A DNA stretch of 36,103 nucleotides from Rhodobacterales bacterium (GTDB lineage Bacteria > Pseudomonadota > Alphaproteobacteria > Rhodobacterales > Rhodobacteraceae). The translations under genes were made by a program, and so were the position numbers. Every line of letters begins with the position of its first letter. The stretch's first letter is position 1. The DNA is taken from NCBI GenBank assembly GCA_030950105.1, contig JAUZRV010000200.1:1-36103 (forward strand). The letters run 5' to 3'. Positions 9,710 to 20,209 of the stretch are shown here, one piece after another. The notes beneath the pieces were generated by a model, which worked only from the letters and a program-made list of their open reading frames with translations, searched no databases and had not been told where the DNA came from.

Positions 9710-11431
9710 ATGGCGTTTGTAGAGGGGATTAACGTGCGGGATATGGCACCTCATCGGGAAGGTGATGTCGTTTTGGGGGATGATTTCATCGCCCCCAACA
9801 GCACTGTTGAACAAGATGTGCGCGAACGTCGGGAGCGGCGCGGGCTTTTTTCGCTACAGCGCTCTCCGCTGACGCGCAAAATCATTACCTTTAATCTGAT
9901 TGCGTTGAATATTCTGGTGGCGGGCATACTCTACCTCAATTCTTCTCGTGATAGTCTTGCGATACAGCGTGCGGATGGCATGGTTGCCGAAGCCGAACTT
10001 GTCGCGGATGTGTTTGAGGCGCAATTGCCCAAGGGGGCGCCGATCAATCTTGTTTCGGGCGACGGGGTTGATGTGGCGACCACGTTGCAAGGTCTCGATA
10101 TGCGGGCGGGTGTTGAAGTATTTGTATTTGACCCCACCGGCGTTTTGGCCGCGAACAGTGCCGGCCAAGGTATCGGGGCAGTTCACAGCGGCGGCGGTGG
10201 CGAGGCGTCACCGACCCTTATTACAGATTTTTTAAGCGGCCTATGGCGGTTTGTTTCCGGCCCGTTTTCGGGTGGCAATGAATCGCTGGCACCGGTGAGC
10301 GCGCAAGACCAATCCCGCGCCTTGGTTGAACGTGCGATGTCTGGTGGCACACAGGTGCAATCGGGGCAGAGCGGTGAAGGGCTGGTTTTTGCGGTGGCAA
10401 CGCCAATTCTTGTCAACGGGCAGGCGGTCGGTGTGGTTGCGCTTGCCAGTGCTGCCGGTGAAATTGATGCCCTGGTGCGATCCGAGCGCGAGCGGGTGTT
10501 GCAGATGTTTTTGATTGCGACGCTGGTTTCAATCGGGCTGAGTCTTATCCTTGCGTCAACGATTGCCAATCCTCTGGCGGATCTTGCAGCAGCTGCCGAG
10601 CTTGGTGGCGATCGCAACCAACGCCACGCGCAACCGGGGCGGATTCGTATTCCGGATCTCACAGCGCGCCCTGATGAAATCGGGCGGCTTTCGGGATCTC
10701 TGCGGGGCATGGTGAGTGCGCTTTATGACCGGATTGACGGAAATGAACAATTTGCCGCCGATGTGGCGCATGAAATCAAAAACCCGCTGGCCAGTCTGCG
10801 TTCTGCCGTAGGGACGTTGCGGATCGCCAAGCGCGACGATCAGCGGCATAAATTACTTGATGTGATCGAGCATGATGTGCGCCGCCTTGATCGGTTGGTG
10901 AGCGATATTTCAAATGCTTCGCGACTCGATAGCGAGTTGGTTAAAGAAGAAGAAGAAGAATTTGATCTGCTGCATATGCTGGGCAATCTGGGCCAATTTC
11001 TTGGTGAAGAAGCGCGCGGGAAGGGCATTGATTTTATCACCGATTTGCCGCGTGAGCCCATCATGATCAACGGTCTCGAGGCGCGGCTCGCGCAGGTGTT
11101 TGTCAATCTGATCACCAATGCGACAAGTTTCTGCGAAGATGGTGATGCGATCCGTTTATGGGCGCGGCAACGGGAAAATCGCGTGCTGGTGGTGGTGGAA
11201 GATACCGGACCGGGGATACCTGACGCGGCGCTGCATAAGGTTTTTAAACGGTTTTATTCGGAACGCCCGGTCGATGATTTTGGCAATAATTCTGGCCTTG
11301 GCCTGTCAATTAGCAAGCAAATTGTCGAAGCGCATGATGGCGTGATTTGGGCCGAAAATATCCGGCCTACCGATGCCGATGTAACATCCGAACCTTTGGG
11401 TGCGCGGTTTGTTGTGGGCCTTCCGATATAA
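9710..11431 (+). CDS. chvG: Sensor histidine kinase, ChvG-like
   Basis: Two TMs, HAMP, VAHEIKNPLASLRSAVGTLR H-box, N/G boxes (NLITNATSF, DTGPGIPD, GLGLSISKQIVEAHDG). Confidence 0.92.
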   Translation: MAFVEGINVRDMAPHREGDVVLGDDFIAPNSTVEQDVRERRERRGLFSLQRSPLTRKIITFNLIALNILVAGILYLNSSRDSLAIQRADGMVAEAELVADVFEAQLPKGAPINLVSGDGVDVATTLQGLDMRAGVEVFVFDPTGVLAANSAGQGIGAVHSGGGGEASPTLITDFLSGLWRFVSGPFSGGNESLAPVSAQDQSRALVERAMSGGTQVQSGQSGEGLVFAVATPILVNGQAVGVVALASAAGEIDALVRSERERVLQMFLIATLVSIGLSLILASTIANPLADLAAAAELGGDRNQRHAQPGRIRIPDLTARPDEIGRLSGSLRGMVSALYDRIDGNEQFAADVAHEIKNPLASLRSAVGTLRIAKRDDQRHKLLDVIEHDVRRLDRLVSDISNASRLDSELVKEEEEEFDLLHMLGNLGQFLGEEARGKGIDFITDLPREPIMINGLEARLAQVFVNLITNATSFCEDGDAIRLWARQRENRVLVVVEDTGPGIPDAALHKVFKRFYSERPVDDFGNNSGLGLSISKQIVEAHDGVIWAENIRPTDADVTSEPLGARFVVGLPI

Positions 11432-11501
11432 ATCCGACCTCTGGACCGGCTTTGACTGGCGTGTTTGGTGCGCAATTTTTGTCCAAAAGGCGGCAAATGT
11501 C

Positions 11502-11951
11502 ATGACCTTGGAAACGATATCCGTCACCGGACCTACGCCAGGTGCTGGCGGGATGATCCACGCCACTTCGGTTGAATGTGCGGGCAACGGGGTGTTGATC
11601 CTCGGCCAATCTGGCAGCGGAAAATCGGCGCTGGCGTTGGAGATGATGGCATATGGCGCGACGCTTGTCGCCGATGACAAAACCAAAATCGTGGTTGATG
11701 ATGGTCGGCTTGTGGCGTCGGCCCCTGCCACAATCCAAGGTAAGATCGAAGCGCGGTTTGTTGGAATATTGCGCGCATGTGACGCCGGGCCGACACCTAT
11801 TGCCCTTGTCGTGGACATGAATCGTGAAGAAGATCAGCGGCTACCACCGCATCGTGAGATTATTTTACTGGGGAAATCACTGCCGTTGCTGCACTATAGT
11901 ACGCGGCGGCATTTCCCCGCTGCGATTCTACAGATTCTGAAAACTGCGTGA
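11502..11951 (+). CDS. hprK: HPr kinase/phosphorylase, short alphaproteobacterial form
   Basis: GVLILGQSGSGKSALALEMMAYGATLVADDKT; lies between chvG and rapZ. Confidence 0.9.
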   Translation: MTLETISVTGPTPGAGGMIHATSVECAGNGVLILGQSGSGKSALALEMMAYGATLVADDKTKIVVDDGRLVASAPATIQGKIEARFVGILRACDAGPTPIALVVDMNREEDQRLPPHREIILLGKSLPLLHYSTRRHFPAAILQILKTA

Positions 11952-11963
11952 AGTGATTTATTG

Positions 11964-12872
11964 ATGTCTGATGGTGCACTTGGTGATCAAAAAATACCTA
12001 ATCCCGCCGCGAATCAGCGGCTGATTCTGGTGACTGGCCCTTCGGGGGCCGGCCGATCTACTGCGATCCGGGTTCTTGAGGATCTGGGATTTGAGGCGAT
12101 TGACAACCTTCCTATATCGCTTATCAGCCGGCTGCTTTCAGGGCCGCCGCACCATCAGCCGATGGCGCTTGGCATAGATACACGCAATCGGGATTTTTCG
12201 ACTGCGGGTCTCATCGAAGTGATCGACCAAATGAGCACCAACCGGATTGTGCCGCTTGAGGTTTTGTATCTGGATTGCAGCACCGATGTCTTGTTAAAGC
12301 GGTTTTCAGAAACCCGTCGCCGCCATCCGTTGGCCCCGGGCGAAAGCCCGATCAAGGGGATTGGGCGGGACCTGGATTTGCTTGGCCCAATCCGGGCGCG
12401 CGCCGATCTTTTGATAGATACCAGCGACTTGACCCCACATCAGCTCCGCACTGAGGTTGAAAGATGGTTCGCGCCCAACGCCGAGCAAGGCCTTGCAATT
12501 TCGGTAAATTCCTTTTCCTACAAGCGCGGATTACCACGCGGGATCGACATGGTTTTTGATGTGCGATTTCTGCGCAACCCGTATTGGGAAGAAAATCTGC
12601 GGAGTTTAAACGGGCAAGATGCCGAAATCGCGGAATATGTCGCGCAAGATCCGCGGTTCCACCCGTTCTTTGATCGGGTTCTGGATCTGACAAAAATGTT
12701 GTTGCCCGCGTATATGGAAGAAGGGAAGGCGCATTTTGCAATTGGGTTTGGGTGCACCGGAGGGCAACATAGATCGGTCACATTGACGGAAAAACTGGCT
12801 GAGGCTCTTGTGATTGTCGGCTGGCGGGTGTCAATTAGACATCGTGAGCTGGAGCGACAGTTGCGGCAATGA
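11964..12872 (+). CDS. rapZ: RNase adapter protein RapZ
   Basis: [53 protein letters not shown]-terminal signature. Confidence 0.94.
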   Translation: MSDGALGDQKIPNPAANQRLILVTGPSGAGRSTAIRVLEDLGFEAIDNLPISLISRLLSGPPHHQPMALGIDTRNRDFSTAGLIEVIDQMSTNRIVPLEVLYLDCSTDVLLKRFSETRRRHPLAPGESPIKGIGRDLDLLGPIRARADLLIDTSDLTPHQLRTEVERWFAPNAEQGLAISVNSFSYKRGLPRGIDMVFDVRFLRNPYWEENLRSLNGQDAEIAEYVAQDPRFHPFFDRVLDLTKMLLPAYMEEGKAHFAIGFGCTGGQHRSVTLTEKLAEALVIVGWRVSIRHRELERQLRQ

Positions 12873-12915
12873 TACAGAGGGCGAAATTGGGACAAGACAA
12901 ACGAGGGTATTCAGC

Positions 12916-13317
12916 GTGATCGGAATTGTGATTGTCGCACATGGTCAATTGGCGCGCGAGTATCTTGGCGCAGTTGAACATGTTGTCGGGAGCCAATCCG
13001 GCGTGCGCACGGTGGCGATTGCCGCCGACCACGACCGCCCGGGAAAACGCGCCGAGATTTTGGCCGCTGCCGATGCGGTGGACGCAGGCCATGGGGTGGT
13101 GGTGGTGGCCGATATGTTTGGTGGATCGCCGTCAAATCTTTCGTTGCCAGCCTGCGCTGCAAGCAACCGACGCATTTTGTATGGCGCGAATTTACCAATG
13201 CTGATCAAACTTGCCAAATCTCGCCATTTGACCGTGGGGGATGCCGTAAATGCCGCCATAAAAGCCGGTCGAAAATATATCGACACCCAGAATTTTAGCC
13301 AAGAGTCGCAGCACTAG
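12916..13317 (+). CDS. PTS EIIA, mannose-family-like (regulatory PTS)
   Basis: GTG start; GIVIVAHGQLAREYLGAVEHVVG with the phospho-His, VVVADMFGGSPSNL. Confidence 0.9.
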   Translation: MIGIVIVAHGQLAREYLGAVEHVVGSQSGVRTVAIAADHDRPGKRAEILAAADAVDAGHGVVVVADMFGGSPSNLSLPACAASNRRILYGANLPMLIKLAKSRHLTVGDAVNAAIKAGRKYIDTQNFSQESQH

Positions 13318-13342
13318 CGCCAAGCAGGAAACCCCATTTTTA

Positions 13343-13621
13343 ATGTCTGAAATGATCAAACGCACACTCAAGATAGTCAATGAAAAGGGCCTGCACGCGC
13401 GGGCCTCGGCCAAATTTGTTGAGGTTGTCGAGAGATTTGACGCACGCGCCGAAGTCGAGAAAGATGGGTTGGACGCCGATGGTGACAGCATTATGGGGCT
13501 TTTGATGTTGGCAGCCTCCAAAGGAAGCTCTATTAATGTGGTCACTTCGGGGCCGCAAGCAGAAGCACTTGCGGATGCTTTGGGGGCATTGGTTGCCGAT
13601 CGTTTTGGCGAGGGCAGATGA
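13343..13621 (+). CDS. HPr family phosphocarrier protein
   Basis: NEKGLHARASAKFVEVV (His active site), DGDSIMGLLMLAASKGS (regulatory Ser). Confidence 0.95.
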   Translation: MSEMIKRTLKIVNEKGLHARASAKFVEVVERFDARAEVEKDGLDADGDSIMGLLMLAASKGSSINVVTSGPQAEALADALGALVADRFGEGR

Positions 13622-13655
13622 TCCGATTGAGATCGAAACAGGCAGGTTTGACAGC

Positions 13656-14561
13656 GTGACGAATAGTATTCACAATTCACGAATAGCGGCGCAACCCGGG
13701 GGGGGCAAGGCCACCGGTATCGCAGAGAATACGGGCACGAAATACGATCGCCGCACCCTTACCTATGCCAATAGTTTTGACAGCCGGTGGACGTCTATTG
13801 TCATCCATGCAATTGAGTGGATGACAGGTAAGTTGGTGATTTTACAAAGAATTCGCAAATTTGAGAAAACCGAAGTGCCAACCGGCCTGTCGTTTTGGCG
13901 GGCGGCGTTGGATACCATGGGGATCGCGCTTGAAACGCCGCAAAGCCAACTTGATAATATACCGCTTTCCGGTCCGGTTGTGATTGTCGCAAATCATCCC
14001 CACGGTCTTGTTGATGGCATGTTGATGGCCGAATTGATTGGCCGTCGCCGCGCCGATTTCAAGATTTTAACCCGGTCGCTTTTGACCGGAATTGACGAGG
14101 TGGCATCGTCCTATTTGATTCCCGTTCCGTTCCCGCATGATAAGGATGTGCAGCGTAAAAGTGTTGAAATGCGCAGTGCTGCGATGGCCGTTTTGCGCGC
14201 AGGCGGCGTAATCAGTGTGTTTCCGAGCGGGGTCGTGGCGGCCTCCGAGAGCATGTTTGGTCCCGCGATTGAACAGGATTGGAATGTTTTTACAGCGCAA
14301 ATGATCCGGCGTTCGGGGGCGACCGTGGTTCCGATACATTTTACCGGCGCCAATTCAAGATGGTATCAAATTGCGAACCGGATCTCGGCGACGCTTCGGC
14401 AGGGATTGTTGTTACATGAAATTGTGCATTCTATGGATAAGCCGCAGGCACCGGTTGTGGGTAACCCGGTGAGTGAAATTGATTTGCAGCGTTTGGAAGC
14501 TGATCCGCGTGGTTTTATGGCTTGGCTGCGAGGGCACACCCTGGGGTTGGGGCGGGATTAA
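13656..14561 (+). CDS. 1-acyl-sn-glycerol-3-phosphate/lysophospholipid acyltransferase family protein
   Basis: PVVIVANHPHGLVDGMLMAELIG (NHxxxxD-type motif), VISVFPSGVVAASE. Confidence 0.85.
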   Translation: MTNSIHNSRIAAQPGGGKATGIAENTGTKYDRRTLTYANSFDSRWTSIVIHAIEWMTGKLVILQRIRKFEKTEVPTGLSFWRAALDTMGIALETPQSQLDNIPLSGPVVIVANHPHGLVDGMLMAELIGRRRADFKILTRSLLTGIDEVASSYLIPVPFPHDKDVQRKSVEMRSAAMAVLRAGGVISVFPSGVVAASESMFGPAIEQDWNVFTAQMIRRSGATVVPIHFTGANSRWYQIANRISATLRQGLLLHEIVHSMDKPQAPVVGNPVSEIDLQRLEADPRGFMAWLRGHTLGLGRD

Positions 14562-14787
14562 GTGCGCTTCTGGACGTCGCTTGGCCGGGTATGGTGTCTC
14601 GAAGCGGGTATTGATTTATGGGCTGAAAAATGGCTACGACACCAAAATCAAGCGGCATTTTGGAAGGCAGAGGGCCAATTTTGTTGATATGTCTATTTGA
14701 TTCGAAAAATAGTTAAAATTAGTAGTCCTTCATGAATTGGTTATTTAACGGGGTTAGGTGTCGTGGGCATCGATAAAGGACCCTCCC

Positions 14788-17322
14788 ATGTTGCTAGCCT
14801 CTCGTCTCAAAAATATCCAAATTTCTCGCGCTCTTGTATTTGTTTCGGCTGTTCCTCTCTTGATTGCGCTGCTTCTTACCGTTTGGGGGGGCATTGACTA
14901 TACCCACACCGCAAGCGACATGGGGCGGCTGCAAAAATTGGTTAACCCGATCGCATTGTTGAGTGATCTTGTGCATGAGCAGTAAAAAGAGCGTGGGGTA
15001 ACAGCGGTATTTATTGGCAGCGAAGGGCAGAAGTTTGGCAAGGAGTTAGCCGCGCAACGCGTTGAAACCGACGCAAAAACCGACCTTCTGCTTGCGCATT
15101 TGGAGGAAAATGATCTCGCCAAACTGAATGTCGATCTGGCGCGCGCAATGAAGGGTGTTCTGGAACTGATTGTCCAACGTGATGAAATTCGAACGCGTGT
15201 GGATTCCGGCGGTATTCCGGGGGATGAAGCGATTAACTATTATACAACGGTGAACGGTGAAATCCTTGATATGATTCAATCGGTGTCGCGGCTTAGCTCT
15301 GACAGTGTAATTACCTCGGGTATTACGGCCTTTTCGGGGTTTTTAATGGCAAAAGAACGGGCGGGAATTGAGCGCGCAATAGGATCGCGAGGATATGCAA
15401 AGGGTCAATTCACGAGCGAGGAATTGGCGGAGCTTTATGCACTGATAACGGTGCAAGACGCGTATTTCGGAATTTTTACCCTCAACGCAACTGAAGAACA
15501 CGTTAAACAACTTGATGAGTTTATGTTGCTTCCGGTGGTGCGTAAGGTGGAAAATATGCGCGAACTGGCATTTTCCAATGGCTATGACGGAGACATATCT
15601 GCCTATTCTGGTGCTGACTTTTTTGAAGCACAAACCGGCAAAATCAATGCGCTGAAAGATCTGGAAAGCCTTCTATCACGGGATTTGTCGGCCTTGATGG
15701 CTTCTGAGTTTCGGAGCGCCAAATTTCAGCGAAATATCATGGTTTTCATTATGATTGTTGCCCTTTTGATCGCTTGCAGTGTGACCTATTTCCTTATCCG
15801 AACGATTAGGTCAAACTTTGGCACTGTGTTGGCATCTGCGAGCGAGATGGCGGCGGGGAATCTTGAGGTCGAACTTCCTCCTGCGACCAACAATGAATTG
15901 GGGCAAATCGTTGTGGTCTTGACGCAACTTCGAGACAGTATTCTTGAAGGTAAAAAAACCGAACAGGAAATGCGTAAAGCGGAACTACGGGAGCAGGAGC
16001 GGCAAAGGGATGCCGAGCGCGCAGAGGCCGAAGCCGAAGCGAAGCGCGCGGCGGAGCGAGATGCGATAGCGGCAGAAACTCGTGAGCGTGAACAAACCGC
16101 TGCGCAAGAAATTTCAATTGTTGTTGCCGCTTGTGCACAGGGCGATTTTAGTCAACAGCTTGAAACGGCGAATAAAAAGGGCGTGTTTGCGGACATTTGC
16201 GATGGTGTAAACCAAGTTTGTGAAGTTGCAAACTACGGGTTAGGGGAAATCAAGATGTCGCTGGAAGCATTGTCACGCGGAGATTTGACTCACCGGATGG
16301 AGGGGGGATTTCTCGGCGTTTTTGATGAAATCAGAAACACCGTGAACACGACGGCACAAAGCCTTGCAAAAAACATTTCACAGATAGATCAAAGCAGCAT
16401 TTTGATCAGGGCGTCGACAACAGAAGTAGCCGAAGCTGCCGGAAGCCTTGCTACGCGAACCGAACATGCGGCTGCCACTCTGGAGCAAACGGCTGCGGCT
16501 ATTCAGGTGCTGTCGGGTTTGGTTTCCTCAACGGCGAATTTATCGGCAGCTGCCAATGTCGAAGCCGCTAGTATTCAAGAAATGACCGAAAGTGGCGATG
16601 AAATTGTTGCTTCTACGGTTGAGGCAATGCATGCAATCCAGTCTTCTACGGCGGCAATTGGCAAAACAATAACCTTGATAGATGATATTACTTTCCAAAC
16701 AAATCTATTGGCTTTGAATGCTGGCGTTGAAGCGGCGCGTGCTGGCGAAGCGGGGCGTGGCTTTGCAGTGGTGGCCTCTGAAGTGCGAGACCTTGCCGCC
16801 CGTTCTTCAGATGCGGCGCGTGAAATATCTGCCCTTATTGCGGCCAGTGAGGAACAGGTAAATAATGGCGTGTCTATGGTGGATCAAACCGGAGCCGCGC
16901 TTAAATCAATATCGGCCGGTGTAACTGGGATTGCGTCCCAGATTGCGGAAATTTCACATTCTGCAGAAGAACAATCGAATAGTATTGATGAGATCAACCT
17001 TGCCGCCAAACAGTTGGATCAAACGACCCAGCAAAATGCAGCAATGTTTGAAGAAACCACAGCCACCAGTATTGCGCTGCAAGAGGAGACAAATACATTG
17101 GCTGATGTGATTTCAGCGTTTGATATCGGTCAAGGGCGTTCACAGGAAGATGCCGTTGTTTCAAACGACGAAACGCCCTTGGGTCGTATTCGAAAAGCCG
17201 AGAAAGAAGTAGCAGCCGTCAATGTGCCGCAACCAAAAACGGTTAGTCAGATGCGCTCGGCAACCAATTTGGCCGCGGATTATGAAAACAACACAGATTT
17301 GGACGGTTGGGATGAGATGTAG
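14788..17322 (+). pseudogene. Methyl-accepting chemotaxis protein with probable nitrate/nitrite-sensing (NIT) ectodomain; in-frame TAA at 14983-14985
   Basis: ORFs 14758-14985 and 15100-17322 are in the same frame; [19 protein letters not shown] reads through as a NIT-like segment; canonical tip [35 protein letters not shown]. Confidence 0.8.
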
Positions 17323-17350
17323 GGGGCCGAATCCGACGTCGATATGTGTT

Positions 17351-18226
17351 TTAACGCGTTGCGACAGGTTCATCGCCTCTGTAATCGTAAAATCCGCGCC
17401 CGGTTTTTCGACCGAGCCAACCCGCCTCAACATATTTTGTGAGTAATGGACAGGGGCGGTATTTGGTGTCTGCCAAACCGTCATGCAGCACGTTCATAAT
17501 CGCCAGACAAGTATCGAGCCCAATAAAATCGGCGAGTTCCAGCGGGCCCATCGGGTGGTTGGCGCCAAGGCGCATAGAACTGTCGATGGACGAGACATTG
17601 CCCACACCTTCATAGAGGGTATAGACCGCTTCGTTGATCATCGGCATCAGGATGCGATTGACGATAAAGCCGGGGAAATCTTCGGCGCTGGCAGAGGTTT
17701 TCCCAAGCCGTTCAACAACTTCATGGCAGGCCTTAAAAGTGGGTTCATCGGTGGCAATACCACGAATAAGTTCAACAAGTTTCATCACCGGAACCGGGTT
17801 CATGAAGTGAAACCCCATAAATTTTTCGGGGCGGTCTGTTCTGCTCGCCAGGCGGGTGATCGAGATCGACGAGGTATTGGATGTCAGGATCGTGTGTGGT
17901 TGCAGGTGCGGCAGCAATTCATCGAAAATTGATTGTTTAATTTTTTCGCGTTCGGTTGCCGCCTCGATCACCAGATCGGTGGCACCGAGATCGGATAGGG
18001 CCAGAGTTGTGGTGATGTTTTTCATCGCAGCATTTTTTTCGGCGAGAGATATTTTTTCGCGGCTCACCTGGCGATCAAGGTTTTTGTCAATCAGAGCAAC
18101 CGAAGCGTCCAATGCATCGGATGATATATCGGTTAACAAGACTTCGTAGCCGGCCAAAGCCATCACATGGGCGATTCCGTTGCCCATTTGTCCTGCGCCG
18201 ACAATGCCGATTGTGTTGATGGTCAT
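17351..18226 (-). CDS. 3-hydroxybutyryl-CoA dehydrogenase
   Basis: IGIVGAGQMGNGIAHVMALAGYEVLLTDIS Rossmann motif; GFHFMNPVPVMKLVELIRG; GPLELADFIGLDTCLAIM. Confidence 0.93.
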   Translation of the reverse strand: MTINTIGIVGAGQMGNGIAHVMALAGYEVLLTDISSDALDASVALIDKNLDRQVSREKISLAEKNAAMKNITTTLALSDLGATDLVIEAATEREKIKQSIFDELLPHLQPHTILTSNTSSISITRLASRTDRPEKFMGFHFMNPVPVMKLVELIRGIATDEPTFKACHEVVERLGKTSASAEDFPGFIVNRILMPMINEAVYTLYEGVGNVSSIDSSMRLGANHPMGPLELADFIGLDTCLAIMNVLHDGLADTKYRPCPLLTKYVEAGWLGRKTGRGFYDYRGDEPVATR

Positions 18227-18386
18227 GGCGATACCCCTTGTTGAATTCGCCTGACAATAGGGCGCGTAGGTATCTGCCTGCAAGGGTTAGAGGTGGTTAA
18301 AATATAGGTCAAATGCCAGCATTAGCGAAATCGAAACGGTTTTTTGCGAATCTGTTCATGGGTGAGTAATATAAAAGGTGGGTGAG

Positions 18387-19214
18387 ATGACCTATGAGAA
18401 CTTGGGCGGCGGGGCCCTCGACTATTTCCCGTGTCGGTATGGTAAATCAAAATTGCTGTTTCGCGGTCCGCGACGCAAATTGGAAGGGGATTATATTGCC
18501 TTTCTGGGCGGGACCGAAACCTATGGAAAATTCATTGAGAAGCCGTTTCCATTTTTGGTGGAAAGGGAGATTGGCAAGACGTGTGTCAATTTTGGCTGGC
18601 TCAATGCGGGGGTGGATGTGTTTTTGAACGATCCGACCATCCTTGAGGCGTCGGCAGGGGCGCGGGCGACGGTGGTGCAGGTGATGGGCGCACAGAATAT
18701 GTCGAACCGGTTTTATGCGGTGCACCCGCGCCGCAATGACCGGTTTTTGCAAGCCTCAAGCCTGTTGAGAACGGTGTTTCGCGAGGTGGATTTTACCGAA
18801 TTCCATTTCAATAAGCATCTTTTACAAACGCTGCAAACTCTGTCAATCGAGCGCTACGAGATGGTGTGGGACGAGTTGAAAAACGCATGGTTGGCGCGGA
18901 TGCAACTCTTGCTTGGGAAAATCAGCGGAAAATCAATTGTGCTGTGGTTCGCTGACCATGCGCCGGAACAGACGGATACGGTTGATGGGCTGGGGCACGA
19001 TCCGCTTTATGTGGATCACGAAATGATCGAGAAAATCCGCCCGTTTGCGACCGAAGTGGTTGAAGTCACCGCGAGTTCAACGGCGATTAAGCAGGGTGTT
19101 GAGGGTATGATATATAGCCAGATGGAAGCACCGGCGGCGGCAGAAATGATGGGTCCAAAGGCGCACTATGAAGCCTCGACGGCGTTAAGTGACGCGTTGG
19201 GTCGGTTGCTATAA
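18387..19214 (+). CDS. DUF6473-like protein, unknown function
   Basis: MTYENLGGGALDYFPCRYGKSKLLFRGPRR...YIAFLGGTETYGKFIEKPFPFLVE; ATGACC start at 18387. Confidence 0.7.
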   Translation: MTYENLGGGALDYFPCRYGKSKLLFRGPRRKLEGDYIAFLGGTETYGKFIEKPFPFLVEREIGKTCVNFGWLNAGVDVFLNDPTILEASAGARATVVQVMGAQNMSNRFYAVHPRRNDRFLQASSLLRTVFREVDFTEFHFNKHLLQTLQTLSIERYEMVWDELKNAWLARMQLLLGKISGKSIVLWFADHAPEQTDTVDGLGHDPLYVDHEMIEKIRPFATEVVEVTASSTAIKQGVEGMIYSQMEAPAAAEMMGPKAHYEASTALSDALGRLL

Positions 19215-19246
19215 ATAAAAATGGCCCGCCGGATGAGGCGGGCCAT
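19212..19246 (-). terminator. Intrinsic terminator of the etfBA operon
   Basis: Perfect 10-bp stem ATGGCCCGCC-GGATGA-GGCGGGCCAT followed on the minus strand by TTTTATTT. Confidence 0.85.
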
Positions 19247-19282
19247 TGCAACGGTCAATCGGGGCGTATTGCCTTGTGAAAT

Positions 19283-20209
19283 CTAGAGTTTTTCGATCAA
19301 TTCAGGCACGGCAGTGAACAGGTCGGCCACCAGACCAAAATCTGCGACTTGGAAAATCGGCGCTTCCTCGTCTTTGTTGATCGCCACGATGACTTTGGAG
19401 TCTTTCATGCCGGCGAGATGTTGGATCGCACCAGAAATACCTACGGCGACGTAGAGATCAGGGGCGACAACTTTGCCGGTTTGACCGACTTGCCAATCAT
19501 TCGGAGCATACCCGGAATCAACCGCGGCGCGCGACGCACCGACGGCCGCGCCGAGTTTGTCCGCCAGTTTTTCGATCAAGGCGAAATCATCTTCGGAGCC
19601 AACACCGCGACCCCCGGAAACCACCACGCCTGCGCTGGTAAGTTCGGGACGGTCCGAGGTGGCCACTTTGTCTTCGACCCATTCGGACAGGCCAGGATTG
19701 GCGACGGCGGCGATGGAATCAACCGAGGCAGAGCCGCCTTCACCAGCGGCATCGAACGTCGCGGTGCGGATGGTGAGGACCTTGGTTGCATCGGATGATT
19801 TAACCGTTTGAATCGCGTTGCCTGCGTAAATCGGGCGCTCGAATGTGTCGGCGTCGACCACGGCGGTGACGTCGGACATCACCATCACATCAAGCAACGC
19901 AGCGACGCGGGGCAGGATGTTTTTGGCATTGGCGGTCGCCGGGGCAACGATGTGCGAATAGTCACCGGCCAAAGACACGATCAACGCGGCAATGGGTTCG
20001 GCCAAACCGTTGCCATAGGCGGCATCGTCAGCGCAGAGCACTTTGGATACGCCATCAAGTTTGGCAGCAGCAGAGGCGGCATCGCCACATCCCGATGAGG
20101 CGCAAAGCACGGTGATATCACCGAGGGAGGCCACCGCACTCAGGGTTTTTGCGGTTGCATCAACGGATAATTCGCCGCTGGTGACTTCTGCGATAAGAAG
20201 AACAGACAT
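19283..20209 (-). CDS. etfA: Electron transfer flavoprotein subunit alpha
   Basis: [73 protein letters not shown]. Confidence 0.97.
   Translation of the reverse strand: MSVLLIAEVTSGELSVDATAKTLSAVASLGDITVLCASSGCGDAASAAAKLDGVSKVLCADDAAYGNGLAEPIAALIVSLAGDYSHIVAPATANAKNILPRVAALLDVMVMSDVTAVVDADTFERPIYAGNAIQTVKSSDATKVLTIRTATFDAAGEGGSASVDSIAAVANPGLSEWVEDKVATSDRPELTSAGVVVSGGRGVGSEDDFALIEKLADKLGAAVGASRAAVDSGYAPNDWQVGQTGKVVAPDLYVAVGISGAIQHLAGMKDSKVIVAINKDEEAPIFQVADFGLVADLFTAVPELIEKL

Noticed and set aside
13698-13705. G8 tract near the acyltransferase N-terminus as a phase-variation site
   Set aside because: Start codon uncertain and the tract may lie in a poorly conserved leader; weaker than the C9 and G8 cases reported
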